Shown here: positions 40,671 to 50,629 of the stretch, in pieces
Position numbering within the stretch: the first letter of the stretch is position 1
Layout of the letters: the number at the start of each line of letters is the position of its first letter
DNA from: Cyanophora paradoxa
Taxonomy: Eukaryota; Glaucocystophyceae; Cyanophorales; Cyanophoraceae
Reading direction: 5' to 3'
DNA length: 64,000 bases
Assembly (NCBI GenBank): GCA_004431415.1
Contig: QPMI01000544.1
Location: 62,001-126,000 of the forward strand
Made by a program: the position numbers and the translations under genes
The notes under the pieces: model-generated
The model's database searches: none
What the model saw: the letters and a program-made list of their open reading frames with translations, nothing else
What the model was told of the DNA's origin: nothing

Positions 40671-43600
40671 CTAAACGGCATCATGATCAGTGCCGGCGCC
40701 GGATTTCAGGGAGGCCTCGCGATCGGCGCCTGATTGATCGCGAAGAGCCCCGCGATCCGCGCTTAAGCTTGCCTTGTGCTTCCAGTTCTCGTAGTTGCGC
40801 CGCGCCCCGGCGAAGACAACCTCCCGGACGCCCGGGAAGACGGAGGCGACCGCGCCCTGCAAGATATTAGATGTCAGATGTAAGAAGATAAAGCGCTATA
40901 GCTAGCTAGCTATATAGCGCGAGCTATATATAATCACCATCAAGGGAAGGACGATGAACTCCATGAAGCCGACCTGGCTCGCTGCGAAGTTCTGGTTGTG
41001 CCGGTCCACTGGCAAGGCAACGGGAACAGTAAGCGAAACCCGCCCCGCTCATGATAGATCTAGAGGCTGCGATCGTGAGCACGAGCTCGAGCGGGCGCAC
41101 TGAAGGGGCTGATGGGGATGCCGAGCTCGCGCTCCCGGTCCCCCTGCGCTCCGGTGTTTCGGGAGCGCTAGCGAGGCGACGGCGGCCGCTCATGATCAGA
41201 TGATCAGATTCGCTTATGATCACCTGACACATGAACTCGACGGAGATGCGCTCGGACCACACGGTGTGCAGGGCGAGGGTCTTGGCGGCGTGGCCGATGT
41301 CGCAGGTCTGCCCCGCCCCGCCCTTCGGTCAGCGGCCGAGCACAGGTACAGGTGGACGTACGAATTCGAAGGGGGTGGGGTGGGGGTGGGGGGGATTCAC
41401 GGGGGGAGGGCGAGGGGGGGAGGAGGAGTTGGGGGGTTCGGGGAGGAAGAAGAGCGCTTATATGGGGCCGGGCCACGGCCACCCACCTTCATCGTCGCTG
41501 CCAGGAGCACGCGCTTGTCGTCGCTCTGCGAGGACGCGCGCGCGCGTGAGCGAGGCGGACGGGCGCGCGGGGCCGCTACAGCTAGCGCTGGCTGCTAGAT
41601 CGATGGATGGAGAGGGGGCGCGGGTCGCGATGGCGCGCCTGGAGGGGTCCCATCAGGAGCGGCTGCACCACGACGACGGAGGAGGCGCGGGGCCGCTGGG
41701 GCCGGAGCGCGCCGCCCGGTGCCAGTGGCCGCTGGAACACCGCCATTGAGGCGGGGGCCGAGCGGAGCGCGGCCGCCGCCCCGGCCCCGGGCGCGCCGCG
41801 GTCCTCCAGCGGCTCCGTCGCCGGCCCAAGCGCGCCGGCCGCCACGCACTTGCGGAAATCTGCGCGCCAAGCTCGAAATTCGAGCTGGAATATGGAGCGC
41901 GTGCGGCGACGCACTGCCCAGGACCTCGAAATCTGCAAATCCGGTGATCAGGCCGAGCGAAGGAACCAAAGTAATTTTTTTATAAGCTCAAGGGCGCACG
42001 CTGCGCCATGTCGGTCGCCAGCACCATGTCGACCACGGTCCGCCTGAGCTCGCGCAGCGCGGCCTTGGGCATGCCCTGATCACGAGGCCCGGCTGGCCGC
42101 TCAAGCCGAGCGGGGGCCGGCGGGGCGGGGCGGGGCGGGGGGCTGGGCGGGCGAGCCTGGAGGAAGTTGTGGCGGGACTCGCGCAGGGCGATCCAGGCGG
42201 CGCTCGCGTGGTGGCTCTCCAGCGGGCTGCGAACGAAGCGAAGCGCGGGGCTCGGGGCTCGGGGCCGGCCGGGCCGGGCCGGGACGCGCCCTCCGAATTC
42301 GCGGGGGCGGGGGCCGGGCGGGGCGGACCTCCTGTCGTTGTAGCGCAGGGCGAGCGGGGCGGAAGTGGAGACGAGGAAGCTGTGGAGGCGCGGCGCGACC
42401 GTGAGGCAAGGCGGCCGGGCGAAAGGCGAGGGGGGGTGGGAGAAGGGGGGGGTGGGGGGAGGGGGGGAGGAGGCCGCGCGCACTTGTTGTTCACGCCAGG
42501 CTGCGTGACGCACGAAAAACAGAGAAACCGGCCGCCAGTCAGCAGTAAGAAAGGAAAGGGTACCGCGTACGATGGCTGCTGGCCATGGGCTAGCGGGGCC
42601 GCCACTCACGTGTTCGTAATCTGAGCACAAACCGGGAAAGTAATCAGGCCTAGCCTCGAGCGCGCGATCGGGGGGCGTCGACGCGTCCGACGGTCGGAGC
42701 GCGCACCGTGAATGATGCAAGCGAGGATAGCGGCCAGCTTGTCCTCTGTTCAGCCGACATAAACACATTCATCAGAATATTAATGCAGAAACGGAAGCCC
42801 GATCAAGTCGGAGGGAAGGAAATAGGGGAGGACCGTCTGAGAGCCGGGCGCCGACGCCGCCGCGGGTGAGGACGCACACCATCGATTGAACCACGTCCGC
42901 CGCGTGGGCGCGGCTGCCGGCGGGGCGCCTTCAGCGCGGACCCCTACATATAGCTACGTATACATCGTTGCTTATCGATCGGAGCTCTAGATCTAGCGCT
43001 CTTGCGCTCTTGTTGGATTCCGATGGCTCGCGATCGCGGGGACTCCGGGGATCCAGAGCCCGCCTGCACTCGGAGCTAGCTATAGGAGCGCATGCGCACT
43101 TGTGGTACGGGAGGTCAAGGTAGCGGGACTCGCAGTGCGAGACGAAACTGCCCCGCCCCGCCCCGCCCCGGAGCGAGTTGAGCGCGGGGCGGAGTAGCGG
43201 CGGCGGCAGCCGGGCCGGGGTTGCATTCATATTTGGGCACGCACGCGGCGAAGCGATCGAGGTGGAACGAGGGTCCCAGGCTGCAGGCGAGCCCCAAGGC
43301 CTCCACAGCCGCCAGGCTGCGTACGCGTGCGAGCCAGAAGAAGATCAGAAGCGAGGCTCCAGGGGGCCGGGAGGGGGGTGCGGGGGACGGGGTATAGGGG
43401 GCGCGCCTCGTGAGGAGGAGGGGCCGACCCGTCGAGCGGTCGAGCTGGAAGGGGTCGTAGCCCTCCCACGAGTCGATGTCGGGCATCAGGCGCCACGCCG
43501 CCGACTCCACCTTCGCGTGCGGCGTACAGCGTTTAAAGATGCACGTGCGATATCGATGTCGATATCGACGGCGCACCGACTTTCGGCGGAACTCATTTAC

Positions 43601-46600
43601 GACCATTTGCACCTGAGCGTCGCCGGGGGCGGCCGCGGGGGCGCCGCCGCCATCCTCGCGGCCGGCCGCGGCCGCGGGCTGCACCGGCAGGCTCGAGCTC
43701 GGGGCAGGGTCCTGCGCAATTACTACTAAGTTACAACGCCTCAACCAAACGCGTGCTGGGTGCATAGGGCGCCCCCAGATCTAGAGCGCTCACCGCGTAG
43801 GCTGGCAGCCTCGGCTCCTTCCTGGAGAGCGGGCGGGTGCCGGCGGCCTCCTGGCTCCTCGCGAGGTTGGCCCTGCGCTCGGCGGCCGCGCGAGGGCCCG
43901 TGAGTCGTTCGGCGGCCGAGGAAGCTTTCAGCAGGTCTCGAAGCGGGACTCAAAGAAACGGCGTACTCCATCGAAGGGACGCGACCGTCCGACTGGCCCG
44001 TCGCGAGCTGCGCGGGCACGGGCCCGGGCGGGGGCCCGCGTTCAGCTCGGGGAGGGGGGGAAGGGGGGGGGGGAAGGGGGGTATCGGATGTGATTCGGCG
44101 GGACATTAATATTATAATTAGCTATGGGCATCCCAAGATCACGATTTGACAGGGAGGGGCGTGACGGCTTCGTGCCCTAGCGAGGGAGGGAGGGGGGGTA
44201 CGGTGCGCTCGCCTCGGAGAACAGCCACCGGCGGGTGTCGCGGTCGAGGCGGAGCGTACCCTCCTGCACCTGCCTCCCCAGGTCCGGCACCATTCTGCGG
44301 GGGGTACGACCGTGCATGAGCCCACGAGGCGAGCTGACTGCAAGCGCGCAGACACGGATCGCCAAAGGCATAGCCCTAGGTCTAGCCCTAGGTCTAGCCC
44401 TAGGCCTAGCCCTAGGCCTCGGCCTGGCCATGGGTCTAGGGGGGCGCGGCTGGCATGGAGCGCACAGGGAGCCGCTGCCAAGCAGGAGCGTGACGGCGCC
44501 GTCGAGGGCCTGCAGCGCCCACTGGCCCAGGTACCGCACGCCTGCGCACTAAGCTTAAGTCTGCTCTGACCGCGGTCGCGATTGGGGGCGGCGCACGCGA
44601 GTCGGAGCGAAGGGCGTCAAGGACAGCCAGAGCCTTGCCCAGGGGGCTCTCTAGGTCCGCCCCGTCCCCCATGATCTCCCCTGCACGGCCTCTCAGCTTG
44701 AATAGCGATGAGCGGAACTTTGGAAGGGGGCCGAGCGGGGCGGGGCGGGGCGGGGCGGGGCGGGGCGGACGCTGGAGGGTCAGGAGCTGCTCGCGCAGTG
44801 CGAGGTTGTTCTCGCGAAGGCCCTCCCGCTGCGCCGGCCCGGCCGCGTCGGCGTCGGCCGCGGCCCGAGCCGCGACCTAGGGCCTGGGCCTGCGCGGCTG
44901 CCCCGCGGCTGCCCCGCGGCGCAACCTGGACCTAGTCCTAGGCCTGCGCGGCTGCCTAGACCTAGTCCTCGGCCTGCCCCGCACGCGGCTGCCCCGCGGC
45001 TGCCCCGCGGACCTCCTCGTGGACGATCTCGACCTGCGAGCGCAGCGTCTGGTGCTGCGCGAAGTCGTCCCGCCGCTTCTCGTCGTCCTCCTTCCCAGGC
45101 GTCGGTTGGGGCCGGGAGAGGGGGGGGGGGGGGGGGGGGGGACCCGGGCCCCAGGATGCAGGAGGGCAGGAGGAAGCCGGTGAGGATGGCCTGGAGCGAG
45201 GGTGGGGGGGGGGGGGGGGGAGGAATCGATTCGCATTAGGAAGGCCCTCGCCGGAGGACGCGAGCACTGGCTACGGGCTCCGAACTCGAATGAAAAGGGC
45301 GGACGCGGACGCACCTGCCCGAAGAAGTCGAGGAAAGAGTCGGCGACGCCCCCCACGGGGTACGCGATCCAGAGGAGCGCGTGGCTGACGGCCACGACGA
45401 GCAGGTACCCCCGGGGCGGCAGGCGCGCGATCACGCGGCACACCGCCTCTGCGCGAGCGCGCGCGGCCGGGTGGGAAATCGATATCGCGCTCGCGCTAGC
45501 GGGCGATCGATCGATATCGCGGCCGCGATCGTGGGTCCGGATCGAGCCGCACCGACGGCAAACATGCAGGGGTAGTAGATAACCGGGCCCTGGCGGGGTG
45601 GCAGTGGATTGGCGATCGCGACGGCGGCGGCGACGGCGACGGCGGCGGCGTGGGAATTCGGGCCCCGTACCTTCGCGATATCGATTGTGTTGGCCATGGT
45701 CACGGCGAGCATGAGGCAGAACAGAAGGGTCACGAGGGCCTGCGGGGCGGGGCGGGGTGGGGCGGGGCGGCGGCGGGCCCGGGGCTGTCAGCGGGCGGCC
45801 CCGATCGCGGGGCTTATAATTAGCTTCGAATTTGTCCGCAGCTCGCCTCCATGTGGCGGGCGTAGAGGCGCGGGCGCCGGAACTGGAGGTAGAGGCAGAG
45901 GCCGCACAAGGACGCGCAGGCGAGGTGCGCGAAGCGCTGCGCGGGGCGGGAGCGCTCGCTCGGGTACGGGAGGGGGGGGGGGGGGGGGGTAGGGGCGCAC
46001 GACTGCGACGACGCCGGGACTGGAACCGGAGAGGCTCGAGGCGGGGCCGAGGGGCGACCCCGCGCGGTGCTCTACCCGGTTGGCGGCGGAGACCGCAAGC
46101 CACACGACCACAGCGCAGAGGTACGCGAGGTACGCTGGCGCGATCGGCGCGGGTCAGTTGCAAGCAGCGGGCCGCGGGCCGGGGCCGGGGCCGGGGCCGG
46201 GGCCGGGGCCGGGGCGGCGGCACCGAAGGGCATGAGGAGGCGCTGGCGGGGGAGGGAGCGGGCAAGGAGGTACTCGGCGAAGAAGTGTTCGGTCATGTCG
46301 CTGACGAAGCGGCGGAGGACGACGCAGTAGGGGCGCGTTCTGAGGTCCAGCGGCAGCCCGCAGGTGAACATCGTGTCCCTCCGCCCGTTCCCGGCGCCGA
46401 CCCCGCCCTCGCCCTCGGCGCCGGACTCGGAAGAGGCGCGGTCCAACCCGGCCGCGGGGCCAACGGCGACGCTGTTCAAAGGGGCGGCCGGGAGGCCCAG
46501 GTCGAGGGGTTCCGGGAAGACACGGCCGGTGGCGGGGTTTGAGCCCGCGAAGGGCGAGATGCCGGCGACGGAGGGCGAGACGGGGCCATACGGGGAGAGA

Positions 46601-46809
46601 TCAACCGGCCGCTGAACGTGCACAACGCTGACAACGCTGGGGCGGCCGCGGACGTCAAGGTCCTCGGCCGGCCGCGGCCAGGGAATTCGAACTGGATCCG
46701 GAGGCGCGGGGGAGGGCTCGGGTGCGGGAGCGGGGGAGCCCACGCCGAGGCTGGCGCCGGCTGCAGCTGCAGGCTGCAGCCGGCCATGGGCTTGAGCTCC
46801 GTTGACCAT
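40671..46809 (-). CDS. Multi-span membrane cyclic nucleotide phosphodiesterase (class I PDE)
   Basis: Large spliced gene. Exon 1 (46809-46224) encodes a Pro/Ala-rich N-terminus and a helix. Exons 46134-46076 (VVVWLAV), 45936-45847, 45739-45671 (VTLLFCLMLAV), 45589-45553, 45448-45315 (YLLVVAVSHALLWIAYPV) and 45190-45144 encode hydrophobic spans, about six in all. Coiled-coil exons follow (near 45010-45095 and 44780-44830). The catalytic part starts with DSWEGYDPF (~43460), then PYHN joined to RAHAADVV, IIH-DYEH-PGVNN (the HD metal motif over three exons), YNDRSPLESHH, VLATDMAQHFEVLG, CDIGHAAK and SQVGFMEFIV with the nucleotide-binding Gln. All metal ligands expected of class I PDEs are present, so it should hydrolyse cAMP and/or cGMP at a membrane. 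A six-span N-terminus is known in apicomplexan PDEs. Several introns look GC-AG. Central exons at 43.7-44.9 kb are uncertain. Confidence 0.8.
44374..44421. repeat. 12-bp tandem repeat in a phosphodiesterase intron
   Basis: Four copies of a CCCTAGGTCTAG-type word, the later ones CCCTAGGCCTAG. Related CCTAGG/GGCCTG words recur near 44880-44990 with GGCTGCCCCGC repeats. Non-coding. Confidence 0.6.
46177..46218. repeat. GGGGCC hexanucleotide repeat in phosphodiesterase intron 1
   Basis: About seven copies of GGGGCC on the plus strand, directly downstream of the exon-1 donor on the minus strand (46223). In the transcript this is a CCCCGG-type run. It is low complexity and prone to length change. 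Confidence 0.7.
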
Positions 46810-47683
46810 GGGCTATATCTATATCATAGTGTGTAGCTATAGGGAAGCGGGCGTGCGCGTGCTCAAGCGCCGCGCCCGCGGCCGCGGCCGCTCAGCTGGG
46901 ACCGGAAGTTGATGCACACTTCGACACTGCGGCGGCTGTGGGGAGTTGGCCATGAGCGAATCGACTGGGCGAAGGTGCACGCGCGGGCGTTCCCAAATTT
47001 GCCCGCCGCGCGCGCACGGTGCCACGGGCTGAGCTCGTTAACGTTGTCGCTAGTAGCTATACTAGTACAGAGGCTAACGCCGAAGCATTAAGGGGCGCCG
47101 CGGCGGGCCGGGCCGCGCATGCGCGGCCAGGCGGTAAAAGAACTATATATTCGGTCCGGCGAACCTGGAGGCTGGAGGCTGTCGGAGAACCTGGAGGCGC
47201 CGGCGCCGCGCGCCTGGCCAAGAAGTACGTTGTCAGAAGCTTGTACCGGAGCTACGCATATACCGATCAGCCGGTGCCACCGGGTGACAGCCGCTGCGGC
47301 GCGCTGGTCCGACGGTCACAGGCTCACACCTCACAGCCGGCGCCTGGGGCCGGCATGCGCAGCAGCGGTGCCGGTGTAAAGACAGTATAGTACTGTATAC
47401 GTATACAGCGCCGGCAGCAGTCCGGACTCCGGAACACTGTAACCGCCGCGCGTGCCGCGCCCCACTGGGGTACATCCACATCAGTCGCTTCACCGCACGT
47501 GCACGCGGTGAATTCGAACTTCAAATTTAATTTCGAAATTCGAATCGGTCAATTAATGGCCGGGGTACCGCCAAACCATCAGGGCGGCTGTACCCGGCCG
47601 GCCCGAGCGCCGGCTGCCATAGCTCTGATCTGCGGACGGTCGAATATAGCGCTTGCGGTACAGCACTCGTCTCGGCCGACGCG
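46810..47683. other. Divergent intergenic region
   Basis: 874 bases between the start of the phosphodiesterase gene (-) and that of the F-box gene (+), so it probably carries both promoters. It includes GTATACGTATAC near 47394 and AATTTAATTTCGAAATTCGAA near 47523. No TATA box can be assigned with confidence and no other gene is seen. Confidence 0.45.
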
Positions 47684-49640
47684 ATGCCGACGTCGGGCAG
47701 CGCGGCATGCTCTGCCGCAGCTGGCGTCGCGCCGGTCGGCCTAGGGGAGCTCCCCGACGAGCTCCTGGAGCGCGTGCTCGAGCTCCTCGGCGCGCCCGGC
47801 GCCTTCCTCCTGCGCCCCGTCAGCCGCCGCTTCCGGCGCGCCGCGGAGCGCGCCGCGTGGCCGTCCCTCGCGGTCAACGCCGCGCGCCGCGGCGAGTCGC
47901 TGGACCGATCCGAGGGGCGCATGGCCAGCGCGACGGCGCTCCTTCGTGCGGGCAGGCTCCGCCTCACGCCGGGCGCGTCGGCGAAGCTGCGGGCGGGCGG
48001 GGCGCTGCCCGCGGCGGCGCCCGGCGAGGCGGAGCGCGCCGCGGTCATCGATGCGACGCTGGGCTGCTGGGCGCGTGCGCGGAGGCGCCCGGCGGGCTGG
48101 CGGACGCGCACGTCGAGCTCGTGGGCGGCTGGCACCGCGCCGCTGACCTGCGGCAGTTCGTCCGCGGGCCCTGGCGGCGCTGCGCCCGGCCGCGGCCGCC
48201 GGCGACGGCGCCGGCGCCGACCGCCTTGTGTCGCTGGCGCTGTGGGCCACACCGGGTGATGCGAGCTGGGACGTGCGCGCCGCCCCGATCGCCCTTACGC
48301 TTCGCGCCCCGCCCCGCCCCACGCTGGCTGATCGAAGCCCGTGCCCGCGACCCGCAGCCCGCCGGCCCCGAGGCCGCTGAGCTAGGCGCCCTGCTCTCGC
48401 CCTTCACGGGCCTGCGGCGGCTGTCCCTGCCGCGGGACTGCCCGCTGGGCCCCGCCGCCGCGGCCGCCCTCGCCGCCGCCCTCCCGTCCCTCGCCTCCCT
48501 CCGCTGCAGCTTCGCATCCGACTCCGCCGTCGGCGCCCTCGCCCCCCTCGCCGCCCTCGAGGAGCTCCTCGTCCAGGTCGCCCCGTACCCCCCTCGAACT
48601 CCTCTCCCCTCCCCGACTCATTCCCCCCCCCTTTCCCCCGCAGGACCTGCACCTGGAGATCGGGGGGGCGTACGGGGCCGGACTGGCGGCCCTCGCGGAG
48701 GGGCCCGCGGGCGCCTCCCTCCGCACCTTCCGAACCTACACGTGCGCCGAAAGCGTACCCCCCTGCTCGAGACGCTGTACCCCTCAAGATCCCCCCCCCC
48801 GCGCCGGCAGGCCGGACCCCCGCCACGACGACTGCGGCGACGGAGACATGCGCGCCCGTACCCCTCTTCTTGTTTCTCCGTACCCCCCGCAGACCCTCTC
48901 CCCCGCAGGACGGACGACCTTCACGACCCGCCCTTCACGAGCGCCGGCCTCGCCGGCCTCTCCCGCCTGCCCCGCCTCCAGAACCTCCACGGCTGGCTCG
49001 ACGTCCGCGTACCCCCCCTCCGGCTCCTTCCCCCACCCCTCGAAACGCTGTACCCCGGCAGCTGCGGGACGCGGCGCCGGAGGCGATCGCCGCGCTGGGC
49101 GGGGGCCTGCCCTCCCTCCGGTCCCTCTCCGTCCGCGCCCGCGGCCCCGACCAGGTGCCCGCTGGATCCGAATCCTTGAAACGGGACTCGTCCGGATTCG
49201 AACCCGGGACCGATCTCGCAGGTCCGCGCGCTGGCCGCTGCGCTCCACGCGTGCTCGTGGCCCCTCGAGCGCCTCGCCCTCAGCATCCGTGCGCCCTGTA
49301 CCCCTCTTATGAAAAGAACCGAGCGAGGTTGACTGTACCCCCAGCGCTGCCGAAGGCGGTGAGCGCGGCGGACCACGCGGCGCACGCCATCGACGACGGT
49401 ACCCTCCTGGAGCTCGTCCGGGAGGCCCGGCGCTCCCCTTCGTTCTCCCTCTCCCTCGCCTCCTGCCGGCCCCTCGGCGCCGCCCTGGCTGGCGCGCTGG
49501 CCGAGCCGGCGACGAGGGGGCGGCTGGCGTCGCTGCGGGTGCAGGCGCCGCGGGCGGAGGGGCGGGCGGCGCGGGCCGCGGAGGCGGCGGCGCTGGCGGT
49601 CCTCTCCGCCCTCCCCTCCGCAGAGGTCACGCTGCTGTAA
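47684..49640 (+). CDS. F-box and leucine-rich repeat protein
   Basis: Starts MPTSGSAACSAAAG; residues 20-60 form an F-box (LPDELLERVLELLG, PVSRRFRRAA), the part that docks on SKP1 in SCF ubiquitin ligases. Downstream exons give LRR-like helices and strands: LLSPFTGLRRLSLP, LPSLASLRCSF, LAALEELLVQ, SRLPRLQNLHGWLDV, LPSLRSLSVRARG, PLERLALSI and LASLRVQAP, ending in TAA at 49638-49640. Introns include 48577-48643 and others near 48740, 49010, 49155-49222 and 49290, several with GTACCCC close to a splice site. Between ~48060 and ~48320 the frame changes three times, each next to G or C runs (near 48065, 48170 and 48310). Sequencing error is the simplest explanation; decay is the alternative. The substrate of the presumed SCF complex is unknown. 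Confidence 0.7.
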
Positions 49641-50629
49641 GTCCCTGCAGCCGGAGCCTTTCAGGGCTTGGACAGCCTTGAAGCTTGATGCGCGAGCGCG
49701 AGCTCGCCAGTGCGAAACTTCGACTTCGAATTCGGATGCATATGGATCGGAGCCTGGGGCCTCGAGAGCGCGCAACTTGAATCATTGACTTTGTGCTCGA
49801 CAGCGCGGATATTTAGAAACTTAAGCTTGGGTTTCGAGCCCAGGGGCATCGAGAGCACGCACTGCCAGGCTGCGGTAACTTGAATCATTGAATTTGCCAA
49901 GTTGGAGATCTGGATCCCGGAGTTCTTTAGGCGGGCACCGCGCATGGCCAGGATTTGGAGGTACTACGGTACATGCATATCCGCCTCACATCCGCCGAGC
50001 GCGCGCGCGGGGCCTCGCTGCTCATCATCAGTGGCCTGAATATCATAGTATCATGGCATGATCATGACAGCTAGCGCTGCGCATGCGGCCCGGCAGCCCT
50101 GCAACTGACAGCTGCAGCCTGCAGAACGTGTCGATGTCGTGCATGCGCGTACGGGCTTTAGGTGTGTCGAATTCAAATTCAAAAAATCTAATGCTGTGCA
50201 CTTGCGCGTGCAAAAAGCACGCCCCAATTTCAGCGGTACTGCAAGAAAGAATTCAAAAGGACTGCAGGCTGCGAGCTGTCTCTGTGAAAGAGCTGAAAAG
50301 GTTCGAATTCTGCAGCTGTACATGCGCGAGACGCGCTCACGCCTGCGATACTACGATGCAGGCGGGGGGCCCGCGCACGGGGGCTCCGGCCGGAGCTCTT
50401 GCCGGCCGCGGATTGCGGGACCCGAAGCTAATTTTAGTTGCTAGAAGATGAAATGAAATAATCTGAATGAAACTGACGTGGGGACTTCTAGATGCTAGAA
50501 CTTAGAGAAGGTCTGAAGGACAACGGGTGAAAGAGAATTCGCCGAGAGAGCTTCCGATCGAGAGAAGAGAAAGGGAGCCCAGGAACTTGTGGGGCGGGGG
50601 TACAAGGAGGAGGACCTCCTAGGAGCCGC
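49641..50629. other. Intergenic, no gene recognised
   Basis: Between the 3' ends of the F-box gene (+) and the unidentified gene (-). Contains two diverged copies of a ~60-base block (CTTGAATCATTGA with GGGGC and CGAGAGC, near 49760-49800 and 49845-49890) and GGTACTACGGTAC near 49962. No coding signal. Confidence 0.45.

Larger units (their letters stand above)
24455..43074. repeat. Tandem duplication, copy 2 (~18.6 kb)
   Basis: Head-to-tail with copy 1. The right boundary is where GCCTGCACTCGGAG is followed by CTAGCTATAGGAGCG instead of ATCTAGATCTAG. Copy 2 continues at its right end into the unique 5' half of the phosphodiesterase gene, so copy 2 is joined to the ancestral right flank, and copy 1 keeps the left flank. 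It is ~280 bases longer than copy 1, from an extra array unit near 24790-24950 and many longer G/C runs. Confidence 0.9.
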
